From positions 12,758,632 to 12,822,631 of the forward strand of contig NC_087377.1 in assembly GCF_963675165.1 (NCBI RefSeq): a DNA stretch of 64,000 bases, read 5' to 3'. This DNA is from Halichondria panicea. Lineage: Eukaryota > Porifera > Demospongiae > Suberitida > Halichondriidae. Below, piece after piece: positions 48,741-60,260 of the stretch. The notes under the pieces were generated by a model that saw only the letters and a list, made by a program, of their open reading frames with translations, was not told the origin of the DNA and made no database searches. Made by a program: the position numbers and the translations under genes. Within the stretch, counting starts at the first letter, position 1; each line of letters opens with the position of its first letter.

Positions 48741-50746
48741 CACTGTTAGAACTGGGGTGTAATTTTACACCCAATTATGGGTACTGCATACGCTTTAAAA
48801 ACTCTACCCCTGGGGTGTAAACTGGAGCAGTTAGTTTACACCCATACAAGAGTAAATTATACCCCCAAAGAGTGTATACTATAGCCTCTACACAGGCTCT
48901 CCTTTTTCTGTTCTTTATCACATCGTTCAATAAGATAAAATACTGTCTTAATCGTTCAGTGAGATAAAATACGGTATTAATTGGAGGAATAAAGAAAGAA
49001 ATAGACGTAGAGTTAGGAAAAAGGAGAGCCTGTATCGGGAAGTCGCGTGAGGGTAGAAGGGTGGTAGAAGGGTGAAAATGAGCGTGGGCATGCTGAGCTA
49101 GAGATGTTGGACTGCCCACGCAGATATCTATGACTAATAAAACTTTGCCTGCAGCAAGCTGGACATGGACTTGGAACTGGAAGTTTGCAAGCACTATAGC
49201 TAGCTATATACCTTAGATGATCTACTAGTCTAGATTGTGTGTTCAGATTCTATCAGACTATTACCTTTTCTTGTGTCTTTCTACATGCTAGTATAGATCA
49301 AGAATAGCTTAAGTTAGTCATCATTATCATATATAGCAGGTAGCTACTGCCACCAGAGCTGGCCACGCTGGTTCTCTGATCTGACTTGCAGCACAGCTTG
49401 GCGGTTGTCTCAGTACATGTACAGTCTTATTAACTCTGAATGCGTGGGAGAATACCTTACGTCACGATTGTGGGCTACATATCGCCCACGTTCATAAAAT
49501 TCTTGTGGATCACGCGATTTCCCAAACCAGGCCTTACTTTTTCTTAGCTGTACGCCCATTTCTTTCTTTGCTGCCTCACTATGTCTTTCTAGTGATTTAT
49601 GGATGAACAGTGACAACAGCAAGAAAAAGTAAGGCCTGGGAACGAGGCTATGTATACTACTCATCAGGGTACTTTTTTTTTCACATGCAGATATAGGTTA
49701 TAAACAACTTAAAAATGTTAACAGTGACATTAATTTTAAGGGAAAAGTGACAACAGTTAATTCTAACGTTAAACAGTTAGAAGGAAAGACAAAAATATTG
49801 TACAGTGACAATACAAAGGAAATTGATTGTTTACGGAACAGGTCTTCTTGGTGTAACATACTGCCATGGAACTTGTAGTTAAATGAGCATTTTCGACAAC
49901 AACCAACTCAGGTATAGCAAGACCGATCACTCTTGACGATGAAGCGCCCACCTAGGCATGTGGAAAGTTCATATCATGTTAGTGAAAACTATTTTCACAA
50001 CATACTCACCTTGTCACTGTACCACTTCATAAGTAGTAGGGTCGCCTGGTTCCGGCCAGATTGCTTTATTCATTCTCACATTGACATGTATACTTGCCAG
50101 TTCAAGTAGTATTTACTGTAGGAAAAAGGTGGACTTTAAATAGAAAGTAGAAACATAGACAGTGACCAGTGTTTACCTAATTATAGATAACTAGTCATCT
50201 GTCTGTTCCTTACCTGTCATAGAAGTACATTGTAACATCATCCACTTCATGTAATGCAGTGAACAAATTACCACTACTTCAATAGCTAGCTGCAAAGTTG
50301 TGCATATCTTTCAACTGGCTTTGTAACAATGCCTTGTGATTTTTTTCCTTTACAAAAATACTCCAGGTGGATCTTTCGTACACCAGATGTATATACTGTA
50401 GACTTTTGGGGGGTACTTGCTGAAGCACAGCTACACAGTTCATTGAATGTGGTGAGTCTGCTTCTAGCAGTGCTATAGCACTGCTTTTACACTGAGGAAA
50501 CTAACAGCATAAAGTATAGAAAGCATAATATTATGTCCAGGTGATGAAAGACACCGACCAGAAACTAAAATGCACTGGTCAGGATATATTGCTACAGTAT
50601 ACACTCTTGTGGGATTATTTACACCCATGTTCACTAGTTTTACCGTGACCCCAGGGTTCACTATTTTACACCAGTGCCAGATTTACACCCTATAAGGGGC
50701 TGTTGTTTACACCCCTCGCATTTATTACACCCCAGTTTTAACAGTG
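48741..50746. mobile_element. 2-kb non-autonomous element with CACTG termini and ~150-bp inverted ends
   Basis: The left end CACTGTTAGAACTGGGGTGT is mirrored by TTACACCCCAGTTTTAACAG plus TG at 50725-50746. Imperfect inverted similarity continues inward to about 48892 and 50596, with repeated TTTACACCC motifs. TG dinucleotides flank both sides. No transposase frame was recognised. CACTG tips and subterminal repeats suggest the CACTA group. An inner palindrome (AGGCCTTACTTTTTCTT at 49531 against 49620) and a TAGCCTCG-type end (49632-49650) are nested. Confidence 0.6.
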
Positions 50747-51178
50747 TGGTCGTGAGATCGAGGGTTTATAGCACTTCACTTAGTTAGAATTTGCGAAGCG
50801 TTGTTAATCGATATATTAACGAAGACATGTACACGAACATTTCTTTTGAGGGCTCTGCAATGAAGCCAAATAGCGAAAATTTGCACCCGCGAAAATTTCC
50901 CGCTATACGATTACATGTAGATTGTGTTTGTGTTCCTGATCAATCTAACAGCTAATTTAATCAAAGTTGTATTTTATACATGTGTAATAGTGTTGTAACG
51001 GATTGACGTATGCCTCTCTTCTTTTGCTCTTTTCGTGCTTCCCCAGCCAATCCTAATAATTTTTCACGTTGCAAAATTAATGTGGTTTTGAAAAAGTCCT
51101 TCAATAATTAATGGTTGTGGTGTGTAAAAATAATTATATAGACAAACTACACTCTAGTCTTGCCCCCCTTCCCTCCAG
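50747..51178. other. Intron/intergenic, with a decayed TACCGTATA-type end
   Basis: 50870-50912 (GCGAAAATTTCCCGCTATACG) resembles the right end of the MITE at 720-949. Otherwise unremarkable up to the splice acceptor at 51178. Confidence 0.45.
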
Positions 51179-52583
51179 TGCCCTTCTCCTGCTTGGAGAG
51201 CTGAGTGGTGTGAGTGGGTGTGGTGACCGAGTGTCCTCCCTCCTCCCCCTCTGTGCCGAGACTCTACGACACAAACACTACCCTCAACACATCAACTTCC
51301 TGGAGACACTGCTCAAACTGGTGAGATGAGTAATGGCATGATCAAGGTTGTATGAAAGTACCAGTATTATCGGTATAATACATGTGTACATGTATATACG
51401 TTGGTTGTGATCGCATTGTGTAGTTAGTTACAGTATATACATAGGTCAACTGAAAGTTATAACGTTTAACTTTCAGCAATTTTCAAAAGTAGAGATTCCA
51501 CAGTGTTGTACAAATGTATATACTAAGCTGTGACTGCGCTATCTTGAGGGTGTTGAATGCTCTCTCTGTCCACAGTTGCCAGTGTTTGCCAAGTCTCTGG
51601 GTAAGAGAGTGTTCAAGAGACACCTCGAGCTATTTCTGGACTCCATCTTCTATGGACTGGTGAGTTAGTGGGACTGCCATTCTTTATCATAACGGAGTGT
51701 TTGCTTCAAAAGACTTGATCATTTTTTACCCAGATAGGCAAGAGTAGATAAGAGTACGGGTATATACATGTATACTATTGTAACATTAATTGTTAATTAC
51801 ATGTGCATTACCCCCATCCCTCAGAGCAGTGACAATGCCCTGGTGCAGTCTGCTGGAGTGGACTGTCTCACTTCACTCTGTCAGCTGCTGGGGAAAATGA
51901 TCCTTAGAGGGAGAATAGAACAACACAATCCAACGTGAGTCTGGCATTGTGTAAATGTCTATAGTTTCTGTCTAAACTTGTGTGGCCATTATCAAACCCA
52001 TTTTGCCGAGCTGCTGTGTGTCACTTCATCACTCGTTTATAATATGAGTCCTATATAATTATAGTCAATGACTCCATTATAGGGAACAGCTGTTATACTG
52101 TAGGTCTTCGTTCAAGGGTTTGGATTACCCACCACATGCATGCATGTATATGCTCTGAGACAAGTCCTGCTGTGATCTGGGAGCTTTGCTACTACTTCTC
52201 TAGCTCACGAGCTACAGTTATAGGCTTCACGATTGTGCTATCTCAGCAAATACAATATTTGTCTGATAATTCTGAGCTTGGTTGTTCGTTTTGGGAGGTT
52301 AATTTCAATTGCTAAAGCTGATTGGGGACTAGAAAGCTGCTCGTTATGCAGAGTAGAGAGGTGGTCGCTCCTGAGAGGTTGCTTTACATTGAAGATATTT
52401 TAGTTTCAATGTGGACCTGAGCTCTTGGCCGTTATATAGCGTGTGGTTGCTCTTCGGAAGTGGTCGTTAATGGAGGTTCCGCTATAATTATGATGCTTTC
52501 ATCATTTTAAATGCTGTGATGTATTTCCTTTTATTGGTTGCAGGTATCTGGACAAGTTTGACAGAACAGTAACTGTTGTATAG
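51179..52583 (+). CDS. HEAT-repeat protein, 3' exons
   Basis: Four exons join in frame with GT-AG borders: 51179-51320, 51576-51659, 51825-51934 and 52544-52583 (TAG). The peptide reads SSLLPLCAETLRHKHYP, LPVFAKSLGKRVFKRHLELF, ALVQSAGVDCLTSLCQLLG, ILRGRIEQHNPTYLDKFDR and ends TVTVV. Paired helices of this kind are typical of HEAT/ARM proteins, and the order resembles the C-terminal part of a conserved eukaryotic HEAT-repeat protein with plant homologues whose symbol I cannot state. The first exon starts inside a codon, so upstream exons should exist. None is evident between 42831 and 51178, so the gene may be 5'-truncated. A damaged copy lies at 5894-10098. Role unknown; HEAT proteins are usually scaffolds. 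Confidence 0.7.
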
Positions 52584-52706
52584 CTGCTCTTAATATTATT
52601 GTTTAGCTAATATAAATGAACAGATGCGCTATTAATTCTTATTATTATAAATCATGATGAATAGACCATAATTCGTCAGTACATTCTTCAGTGCATGCAT
52701 GTATGT

Positions 52707-53802
52707 TAGCCTCGATCCCAGGCCGAGTTTTCGCTTTTATAACGGTTAGGCGAACAACTGGGCCTGGTACTAGTTGTCTGCGCATGCGTCAGTCGTTCGT
52801 CAGATTCTGACGAATGGATATTCTCGTTCACTTTCGTGACATTTATATTCGTGTACTATCGTGTACTAGAAGTCAGTTCCCGTTTTATCATTATTGGAAT
52901 GGCTCTTAGCTGAAGCTTCTCTCTTCTCTGAAGCTTAGAAAACATTATTCTGAAGACTGAACAACAAGGGAAAAGGTATAAAGCTTTGTCAAGCTTGTTA
53001 AGGTCAGATATTTTTGTGTGGGCCCTATGCTATCATGTCAAGTCGTGTTCATGTTTGGTATTAAAAGATCTATAGTATCATCATTAATATGGTGGATCAA
53101 GTGAAGAGTGTGAGCTAGAGAACTTGGTGCTGCCATCATCAGCTCGTCGACAATGACACTATAACCTGTTTAATACGAGAAATTTAATATGTACATGTAT
53201 ACAGTAGATCTACACGTATTTTGAATGTCTACTTCTCTGTACAGGAGCAATGGCTACTATCCAGCTATCCCAACATTGTTCCTCTTGGCCATACTAACGG
53301 ACAAGACTGGACAGTTTAAGGTAAGGGTTTAACCGTGTTTGGTTTCTTTAATATTGTCCTATACTTACAGGACTGGAGTATGACCTGATCGTTCGAGTGT
53401 TGCTGGGTAGCTCAGAGGCATCAAGAGAATCTACGTTTTCTCAAGCAAAGTTTAACTGAGTTACAAGTTGGGGCCTAGAATCAGAGAAGTCCAGCAGCCT
53501 GCTAAATCGTTGAAACGTAATTTGAAGGCATTCAATCATCTTGAAGTTGCCCTGGGTCACTGTAATCGTGCTGCAGCACAACTGGCAACTCCCCAGGCCC
53601 TTGTGAAGCAGCTCCCTATGTGCATCTTTTGTGTACTCACTCTGTGCATTTTCTGTGTACAAATTTCAATTATTGATTTATTAAATATCTTTGCCGACCA
53701 CAAATACAATGAAAATTTGACGCATGCGCAGACAACTAGTACCAGGCCCAGTTGTTTGCCTAACCGTTATAAAAGCGAAAACTCGGCCTGGGATCGAGGC
53801 TA
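52707..53802. mobile_element. Mutator-like element, 84-bp TIRs, 10-bp target duplication
   Basis: The ends match over about 84 bp with one mismatch and start TAGCCTCGATCCCAGGCC. Flanks are GCATGTATGT on both sides (52697-52706 and 53803-53812), an exact 10-bp duplication, although the local sequence is repetitive. Long TIRs and 9-10-bp duplications are the mark of Mutator-like elements. The 1.1-kb interior has no transposase but contains an exon-like frame (53245-53320). Confidence 0.8.
53245..53320 (+). other. Exon-like segment inside the Mutator-like element
   Basis: CTGTACAG at 53238-53245 would be a good acceptor and AAGGTAAGGG near 53320 a strong donor. Between them the frame reads SNGYYPAIPTLFLLAILTDK followed by TGQFK. 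This may be a captured host exon, as in Pack-MULEs, or part of the parent transposon's gene. I do not recognise the family. Confidence 0.4.
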
Positions 53803-53812
53803 GCATGTATGT

Positions 53813-54778
53813 ATATATTTAGCACAGAAATATATGAGTTGTACTAGAATACTTCCCATGCATGCATAATAATTATAATCACCGTATATATAGGGGGTAA
53901 TTTTCGTGGCGTTATTGTTGTGGGCAAACTGACCTCCTTTGTGACAACTAAATTCCATCAGTTGTAATTGGATTAGGCGCTTGGCTCTCACTCCCTGATC
54001 TGTTTACAGGCGGCATTTTCTGAAACCACCAACAAATAATTATTTCATAGTGAAAACTGACTATGTGATGACGTTGTAGCGGATTGGAGTTATGCTCTCG
54101 CCAGATTCCATAATTGTTTCCACGCTTTTTGTTGTTTTCCCGCAATTTTTCACATTGTATTCTATAGCTCATTCCAAATCAGCAGAGTGTTGTACGAATG
54201 ATGTGAAACCGCCAAGGGTTTAGTATTTCAGTGCATGCTCTATATATTTAAGATTTATAGAGCGTATAATATTATTATGTTGCAGCTATAGCTATGTGAA
54301 TCATCATGTGTCCAAACTCTAGCTCTGCAGGGAAATATCAGATCAGCTTCACAGCAAGTCTGTTTGTGTATATACAGCTGCAAACTATAGCAGTATAATT
54401 ATAATATGTACTCTTGCTAACCCGTGACCAGACTCCATCTGAAATTCCTGACAGTGGTTGGGCGTTGCCTATCCCTCTCTTTCGTATACATGTATGCCCC
54501 AATATCAAGAATAGCATGCAATAATTATCACGTAAAAAGACCAAGCTATTATAATTATAACACTACCAAATCATCTGTAATTATTACACCTAGCTATATA
54601 TATTTTATGCAAGCTATAATAAAATTTTTGTTCTTCAGCGCTATACAACTATAATTATAATATATGCATGCAGTAATTGTTCACTGTACGTGTCTACAGG
54701 ACAGCAATTAACTAGTGCTAGGAACAGTGACATCATAACGGCCAGAGGCATGGCAATGATCAGGGAAGCTCTTCAATC
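53813..54778. other. Intergenic; MITE end fragment at 53884-53910
   Basis: ACCGTATATATAGGGGGTAATTTTCGTGG is the left part of a TACCGTATA-family element without partner. No gene recognised. Confidence 0.45.
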
Positions 54779-54867
54779 TTTACTCTATTGTGCAGCTGAT
54801 TGCCGAACTCTGGAGGCACCTACGAAAAGAAAACAGCAATCAGCAATCAGCTGCACAATAGAGTAAA
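54779..54867. repeat. 25-bp-arm hairpin
   Basis: Arms 54779-54803 and 54843-54867 are exact reverse complements (core CTCTATTGTGCAGCTGATTG) separated by 39 bases. Confidence 0.85.
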
Positions 54868-55014
54868 ATTAATAAATTATTATAGACTAAAAGTACTTAC
54901 AATTTCCTTGTTCCCAAGAAAGGGGAACTTTTCCAATATGGTAGAAATGTGCATCGGATGCTCGGATATTTCCTTTTGCCTCTGTGCGATGATTATAATA
55001 CATCAGCATAGTGT

Positions 55015-55337
55015 TTAGTTGACTGGCACAACTGCTTGTTGGTGAGCAAAAAGTCTGCAGGTATCAAGATTGAAGGTCCCATCACGTTGCTGGAAAAATA
55101 ATGGGACAAAAGTTATCTTCTATAATTGCACACAGTATAATAGAAGGTTAATGCAATAGGTCTAGCTAGCTATATGCAGTGTGACTCACCAGGAGGACAT
55201 CACTAGCTGAAGTCCTGCCTACAGGCCTCTGTGAGGGAGCTAAATCCGACGTTGGTCAAGAAACATGTGAACTGGGACTGAGACATAGCACCTGCCAAGC
55301 ACAGGCCCAGGGTGAGAACAATTCCAATCACCTTCAT
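55015..55337 (-). CDS. Small secreted protein, apparent 1-base frameshift
   Basis: Exon 1 (55337-55190) opens with ATG and a clear signal peptide, MKVIGIVLTLGLCLAGAMS, followed by a short segment with Cys (FTCFLTNVGFSSLTEACRQ). In this frame TAG stops translation before the donor. One base over, the frame stays open (SASDVLL) up to CTG|GTGAGT and continues in phase with exon 2 (55089-55015), RDGTFNLDTCRLFAHQQ and stop, behind a TTTTCCAG acceptor. A single-base insertion in exon 1 therefore breaks a ~73-residue secreted Cys-containing peptide. It is either a real recent pseudogene, a sequencing error or a short 44-residue product. Family not recognised. It lies alone on the minus strand. Confidence 0.55.
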
Positions 55338-55617
55338 CTTGAAATTATTTTGCTTGTAAACTCAATTAAGATACAACTATAGCTATAGGACAAAATAATA
55401 CACATGCAGAGCAGCTAAATAGTTTCCCGAGGCTAAATACAGGAATATTCCAACGATTATTGCCTGCATGCAACTAGGAATAACCATGAATAACTTATAA
55501 TTATTATAACGTATACTGCATGCATGATGTATAATATATATTATAGTGGGTGGTAATTATATAGCTGTATACAATAGGTACATGCGTATAGTATTGTTAA
55601 TTCTCACTATAATTATA

Positions 55618-55946
55618 TAGGCGCTCATAAATATTCTCGGAATAATTTTAGCACAGTAGGTGTCTAAAGAATAATAGGCATCTATAATAATGTTCATATT
55701 TGGTAAATATCATTACATTAATAACGATCAATGTTCTCATGGCAAAAAATACCTGAAGGTGAATATTATGGATCAGTTCAAGTCAGCAACATAACACTGA
55801 GAATCATATGTCGTGTGTCAGTTGCATGTGTGCTGTGTTTATGTCTATAATTATATACGTCTTAATTTTGTTATGTCACATTTTTGGGGAATAATCATCT
55901 GATTTTTTATGAGGTGAAAAAAAAGCAAAATTTATCAGGGCCTATA
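55618..55946. mobile_element. GGCCCTGATAAAT-family MITE
   Basis: Left part GGCGCTCATAAATATTCTCG, right end TTTATCAGGGCC plus TA. It directly abuts the next MITE. Confidence 0.6.
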
Positions 55947-56159
55947 TACCGTATAGCGGGTAATTTTCGGGGGACAAAATATTTGTGGTTCAACAATATT
56001 GAGACATTTCGTGGGTAATATTTTCGTGGTTGCTGCTTGGATTGTAGGTAAAGGTAGGCAAGGTCGCTTCATTCGTGGGTAAAATATTTGTGGTCAGACC
56101 TCCAACCACAAAAACCACGAATATTTTGCCCACGAAAATTACCCGCTATATATACGGTA
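55947..56159. mobile_element. MITE, TACCGTATA family, copy 2
   Basis: Ends TACCGTATAGCGGGTAATTT and complement. Inner CACGAA/TTCGTG blocks repeat several times. Confidence 0.7.
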
Positions 56160-56598
56160 TAGTTCTCATTGAAAAAGCTTTTGTATACTCAGTCTGGTGC
56201 AGTATGATTATAGTCTATACGTACTTATAATAAACACTGCAGGTATATAGAATGTCTACTGCAGTATATATATTAAGGTATTATAGTCATCAAGAAAGAG
56301 GTATAGTGACTACTCGAGTTAATTCATAGGCCAGTTTATTGGGTGCACGCACATGTGACAGATTTACATACTCCCCATGCAGGCTGTCCTCGCACGCTGC
56401 AAAGTAGCTATATAATAAGCTAGCTTTTTGGTGTTTGCCCCGGCCAATTGTAGCAACTTTCACATTGCTTGAGCATGCAAGTGCTGCCTTTTAACAACTC
56501 GTATATTGCAAATGTTTACATGTGTGGTGTAGCAAGCAAGGGACTTCCGCCTATAGCTGACCTCCCATCTTTGTGTTTACACATCATGTCATGTATGG
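56160..56598. other. Nothing recognised
   Basis: AT-rich non-coding sequence. Confidence 0.45.
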
Positions 56599-56733
56599 CA
56601 GTGGCGTAGGAAGGGGGGCTCCAGGGGCTGGAGCTTTCTAGGCTATTAAGTAGAGCTGGCTGCACTATGTAGAATAGCCTTACTCTAAAAAAACTAGAGC
56701 CCCCCCATTGAGAAATTGCTTCCTATGCCACTG
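56599..56733. mobile_element. Short hAT-like MITE
   Basis: CAGTGGCGTAGGAAG at the left and CTTCCTATGCCACTG at the right with one mismatch; the CAGTGGCG start is common in hAT elements. No clear 8-bp duplication. Confidence 0.55.
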
Positions 56734-57295
56734 CATATATAAATATAGTATACATGCAGCAGCACAGTCAGCAAGCAATTAAGGGACTCTCCTAGATCAT
56801 GGTACACACACAGAGTCACTGGCTCAAAGAAAAGAGCTCGTATTGATTATCAAGCACCCTCATCATAAAATTACAATGTATGAAAACACACCTTCATGCA
56901 ATGATCATTAGCACAATATTATTTGTCGAGTTTACTGTTGAATGGAAAGCTTGGAGTCAGTAGATGAAAAAGGGCTTAGCTTGCTTAGCATAATTATAGT
57001 AGTTTACATGCTGTCCCATAAAAATTTCGTAATTATGCGTTTTATTATTCATAATTAGCACTTAAAAGCGCTTAAAAATGTGCTAAAATGTGCTGAAATT
57101 ATTAGTACCCGTTTAATATTCAGGTATACATGCATGTAATTGTGACATATTCAGCATGCAGTCACTGTCCTATAACTATATAATTATATGCACTGCGCAG
57201 TTGTGCCTCGGTGCATGCATGTGCGCATGCATGTGCAAGCGAGGTATACAGTATAATTATTATAATATGATTATAGTGTGTGTGTATGTGCAGTA
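56734..57295. other. Nothing recognised
   Basis: Contains a palindromic ATGCATG-rich patch (57205-57235) and no gene. Confidence 0.45.
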
Positions 57296-57612
57296 GGGCC
57301 TGATAAATTATGCTCGGAATAATTTTAGCATATAATTATAGGTGTCTAGAATAATTGGGCATCAATGTTTATTTTTGGTAAAGATCATTACATTAAGTTT
57401 TGGATAACGATGTTTTCATGACAAAAAATGCTGAAGTTGGATCAGTTCAAGTCAGCAAGATAACACTGAAAGAATCAGTTGTGTGCTGTGTTTATGTCTA
57501 TACGTCTTAAATAATAATATTATTATGTCATTTTTGGCACTTTTTATGAGAATAATAGGCACATTTTCAAGAATAGAATAATGGGTGAAAAAAAGCATAA
57601 TATATCAGGGCC
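57296..57612. mobile_element. GGCCCTGATAAAT-family MITE, complete copy
   Basis: GGGCCTGATAAATTATGCT at the left and AGCATAATATATCAGGGCC at the right, with TA on both sides. This is the reference copy for the fragments at 4062, 45515 and 55618. Confidence 0.75.
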
Positions 57613-58168
57613 TAATGTGCAGGTATGATGACGGCTGATTGTTGATACTATACTCTGTATCAGTCTATTTATATATAATTATATATTCTGAAAATTGTCT
57701 GATTTATGTATAGGCTCCTGCAAAAATGTAAGAACTGAAGACTACAGCGAAACTCTTTAGCTATAGCTTCTGACCAAAAAGCAACCTCAAAGCAACCTCA
57801 TATGCAAACTCTTATCAGGCTCTGCCATAGCTGGGGAAATATAATTGTCTTGGTCAATGAATCTGTTATGATCATTAGCCAGACGTGCATGGTATTACTG
57901 ACTGACGTACTTTTTAGGCTCAGCTATAGATCTTTTCAAGGGTAGAAAAAATATGACAGATTGTATATAGGGTTAGGAAAACAACATAACCATACAGTTG
58001 ACAGTATAGATTATTTTAGATATTGCTAAGCTGCATACATACTCGTGATTTATCATTGTGAGGAATGTGCACCTTAATAGGCCCTGACTGTGAGGACTGC
58101 ATGCATGGATGGAGCATGGTATGTAAGGTGCACCTGAGTGGCTTCTTTAATTCATTGTTCATGTAGGG
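57613..58168. other. Nothing recognised
   Basis: Non-coding sequence. Confidence 0.45.
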
Positions 58169-58201
58169 TAGCCTCGATCCCAGGCCTTGTGAAGGAGGCT
58201 A
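58169..58201. mobile_element. 33-bp micro-element of fused TAGCCTC termini
   Basis: TAGCCTCGATCCCAGGCC joins directly to TTGTGAAGGAGGCTA, a terminus and the complement of the one at 41874, with no interior. Confidence 0.5.
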
Positions 58202-59275
58202 TGCTCAGGGCTGAGTAAGGGAGTAACTGCATGGTATGTTATTCTAATGAGAATTAAAGTACACCTTCTGTAAACACTTTAAGCATCATTCATTGTCTGG
58301 GTATGTAATTGTAATAACATTCATAAGAAGGTGCATGCATGCACAAGGCGTAGCAAGCAAGTTTAGAGTGGTCAGGCCAAGGTAAAGTACTTTGATTACT
58401 ATTGACAACAATTACCAGGAAACCGTCATTATGCAATTTTCAGTAATGAGGACCATTACCTACTTAGCTCCAAAAAGTGGTCATAGCCATCACATGCTTG
58501 CCAATGGCCTTGATACGCTAATTATGTTATAGGCATTGACCCTTGTTTTATGCTAACACATTTTCCTCTAAATCCTATGGAACCTATTATGCTATAGAGA
58601 TTATTCTCAACTAATACTATAATACCCCAAAAATGTTAGTGTATTATTATGGTCAATGCCCGATATAGTCATGTACCACGGCACCCTAAATCATTCCCAT
58701 GCATAGATTAATTGGGTTGTACGTATACGTGTGTCAAAACCAATTAATCCAACAATTAAAAGGGTCAGTTTAGCAGAGTAGAGTGAAGGTCAACAAAGCA
58801 GTTACTCCTGTCACAGTGAAAATAAGAGACCACAATATGATATTTAAATGAAATATTCTCCTAAAAAGCAAATCCTAACTATATAGACATGCACTATTGG
58901 CTGTGTTAAGTGTATCTAGTTTAGAAGCGTAATGTGTGTGATACTAAATTGGGCGTGGACATGCACAATTCACTTGTCCATGCACGATCTAAAGAAAAGC
59001 AAGGCTTACTATTGGTTAACACTCTTTACCTAATCAGCTCTAGCAGTGTAAATCTCTAGGCAGCAGAGTGTAGCTAGTTTTGTAGGGATCCTCAATAAAT
59101 ATAATCACTGACAATCTGTAAATATCACATAATTATATTGTATATTGTTAATTTTATTGCACTATAATGATACGTAGCTATAATTATATCTAATCCTCTA
59201 ACTGCAACACTCTTATACTGGCCGGCTATAAAGCTATATATGGAATATAACTCAATTAAAGTTGTCCAGTATTGG
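58202..59275. other. Nothing recognised
   Basis: AT-rich intergenic sequence without a supported gene. Confidence 0.45.
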
Positions 59276-59357
59276 TAATATTAAAGTACCAGAGTGTCCG
59301 TTGTATTAGAACAACGAAAATCGCCCAGAAGAGTGTCCGGGATAATTAGAAATGTCT
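59276..59357 (-). mobile_element. Fragment of the 47046 MITE family
   Basis: Matches 47278-47347 in inverted orientation, including GAGTGTCCGTTGTATTAGAA. Confidence 0.6.
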
Positions 59358-59635
59358 GGCCTATGTATGCCAGTTGTTGTTGAATCTTGCTGGAGCAGTG
59401 TCATACTCTATATAGAGTTATTTTACTCACTTCCTCCTTAGCTATAGCTTTCTAGATCTGCGCTTAAATTTTTTTGCACTTGGATGTTGATTGTACATGT
59501 AGTAAATAGTCACAGACTTGAGTTAATAATCACCATCAGTGGCTAACATGCATCAAAACAACAATGTATGGGGATACCACATATACCTTTCCCCTTGAAG
59601 ATATTATACCTAAACACAACCCAACTACTTATAAT

Positions 59636-60260
59636 GAAAGCACCGCGGGTGCTGATGCCTCGGTGAGGTGCTAAAGCTACATAATATAAAGCTACCATAC
59701 CTTTTTTGCATCAATTAATTTTGCTGCATGCAGGCAGAATCACAGGTACGTAGCCTCCTCCACAAGGCGAGGCTAAATCACAGGGAAACGGAAACTGGGT
59801 AATGATTGACCATGATTGTTGTTAAAAACGATCGATGCCAAAAGTTCCTAAAATTATAATGGCTGCATCAGCAGAGTCTAGTCTTGCACCAGCCCTAATT
59901 AAAAAATTAATGTTATCAACCAAATAGAAAACATTCGGGGCTGGCTGCGCGAGACTAAGCAGAGCCTTGCAGCTCTCTTCTCATTCTTGCAGCCACCAAT
60001 ATATAGCTAGCGTTCTAGTGCAGAGCTAACTACGAAGTAGAGTAGCAATGCCAACACTCGGTGAACAAGTTTTGCTACACACTCTTCTGAAAAGGCTGCA
60101 CTGGCATTCCAAGTAGGCATAACTCGTGAACGAAGCATTACTTTGCAAATCCACAAATTAAAATCCAAGAAAACATTACTATAGAAGCCTATACAAACTC
60201 TTACTTGCACTTGATTGGTCCTTGAGCAGCTGTGGCAGTCTACACAGACACACACATGTA
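59636..60260. repeat. Interspersed repeat, copy 2
   Basis: 59950-60255 matches 48350-48645 directly, and 59636-59680 matches 48661-48710 in inverted orientation, so the two pieces have been rearranged relative to each other. A TAGCCTCC...GAGGCTA micro-palindrome lies at 59751-59775. Confidence 0.6.
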
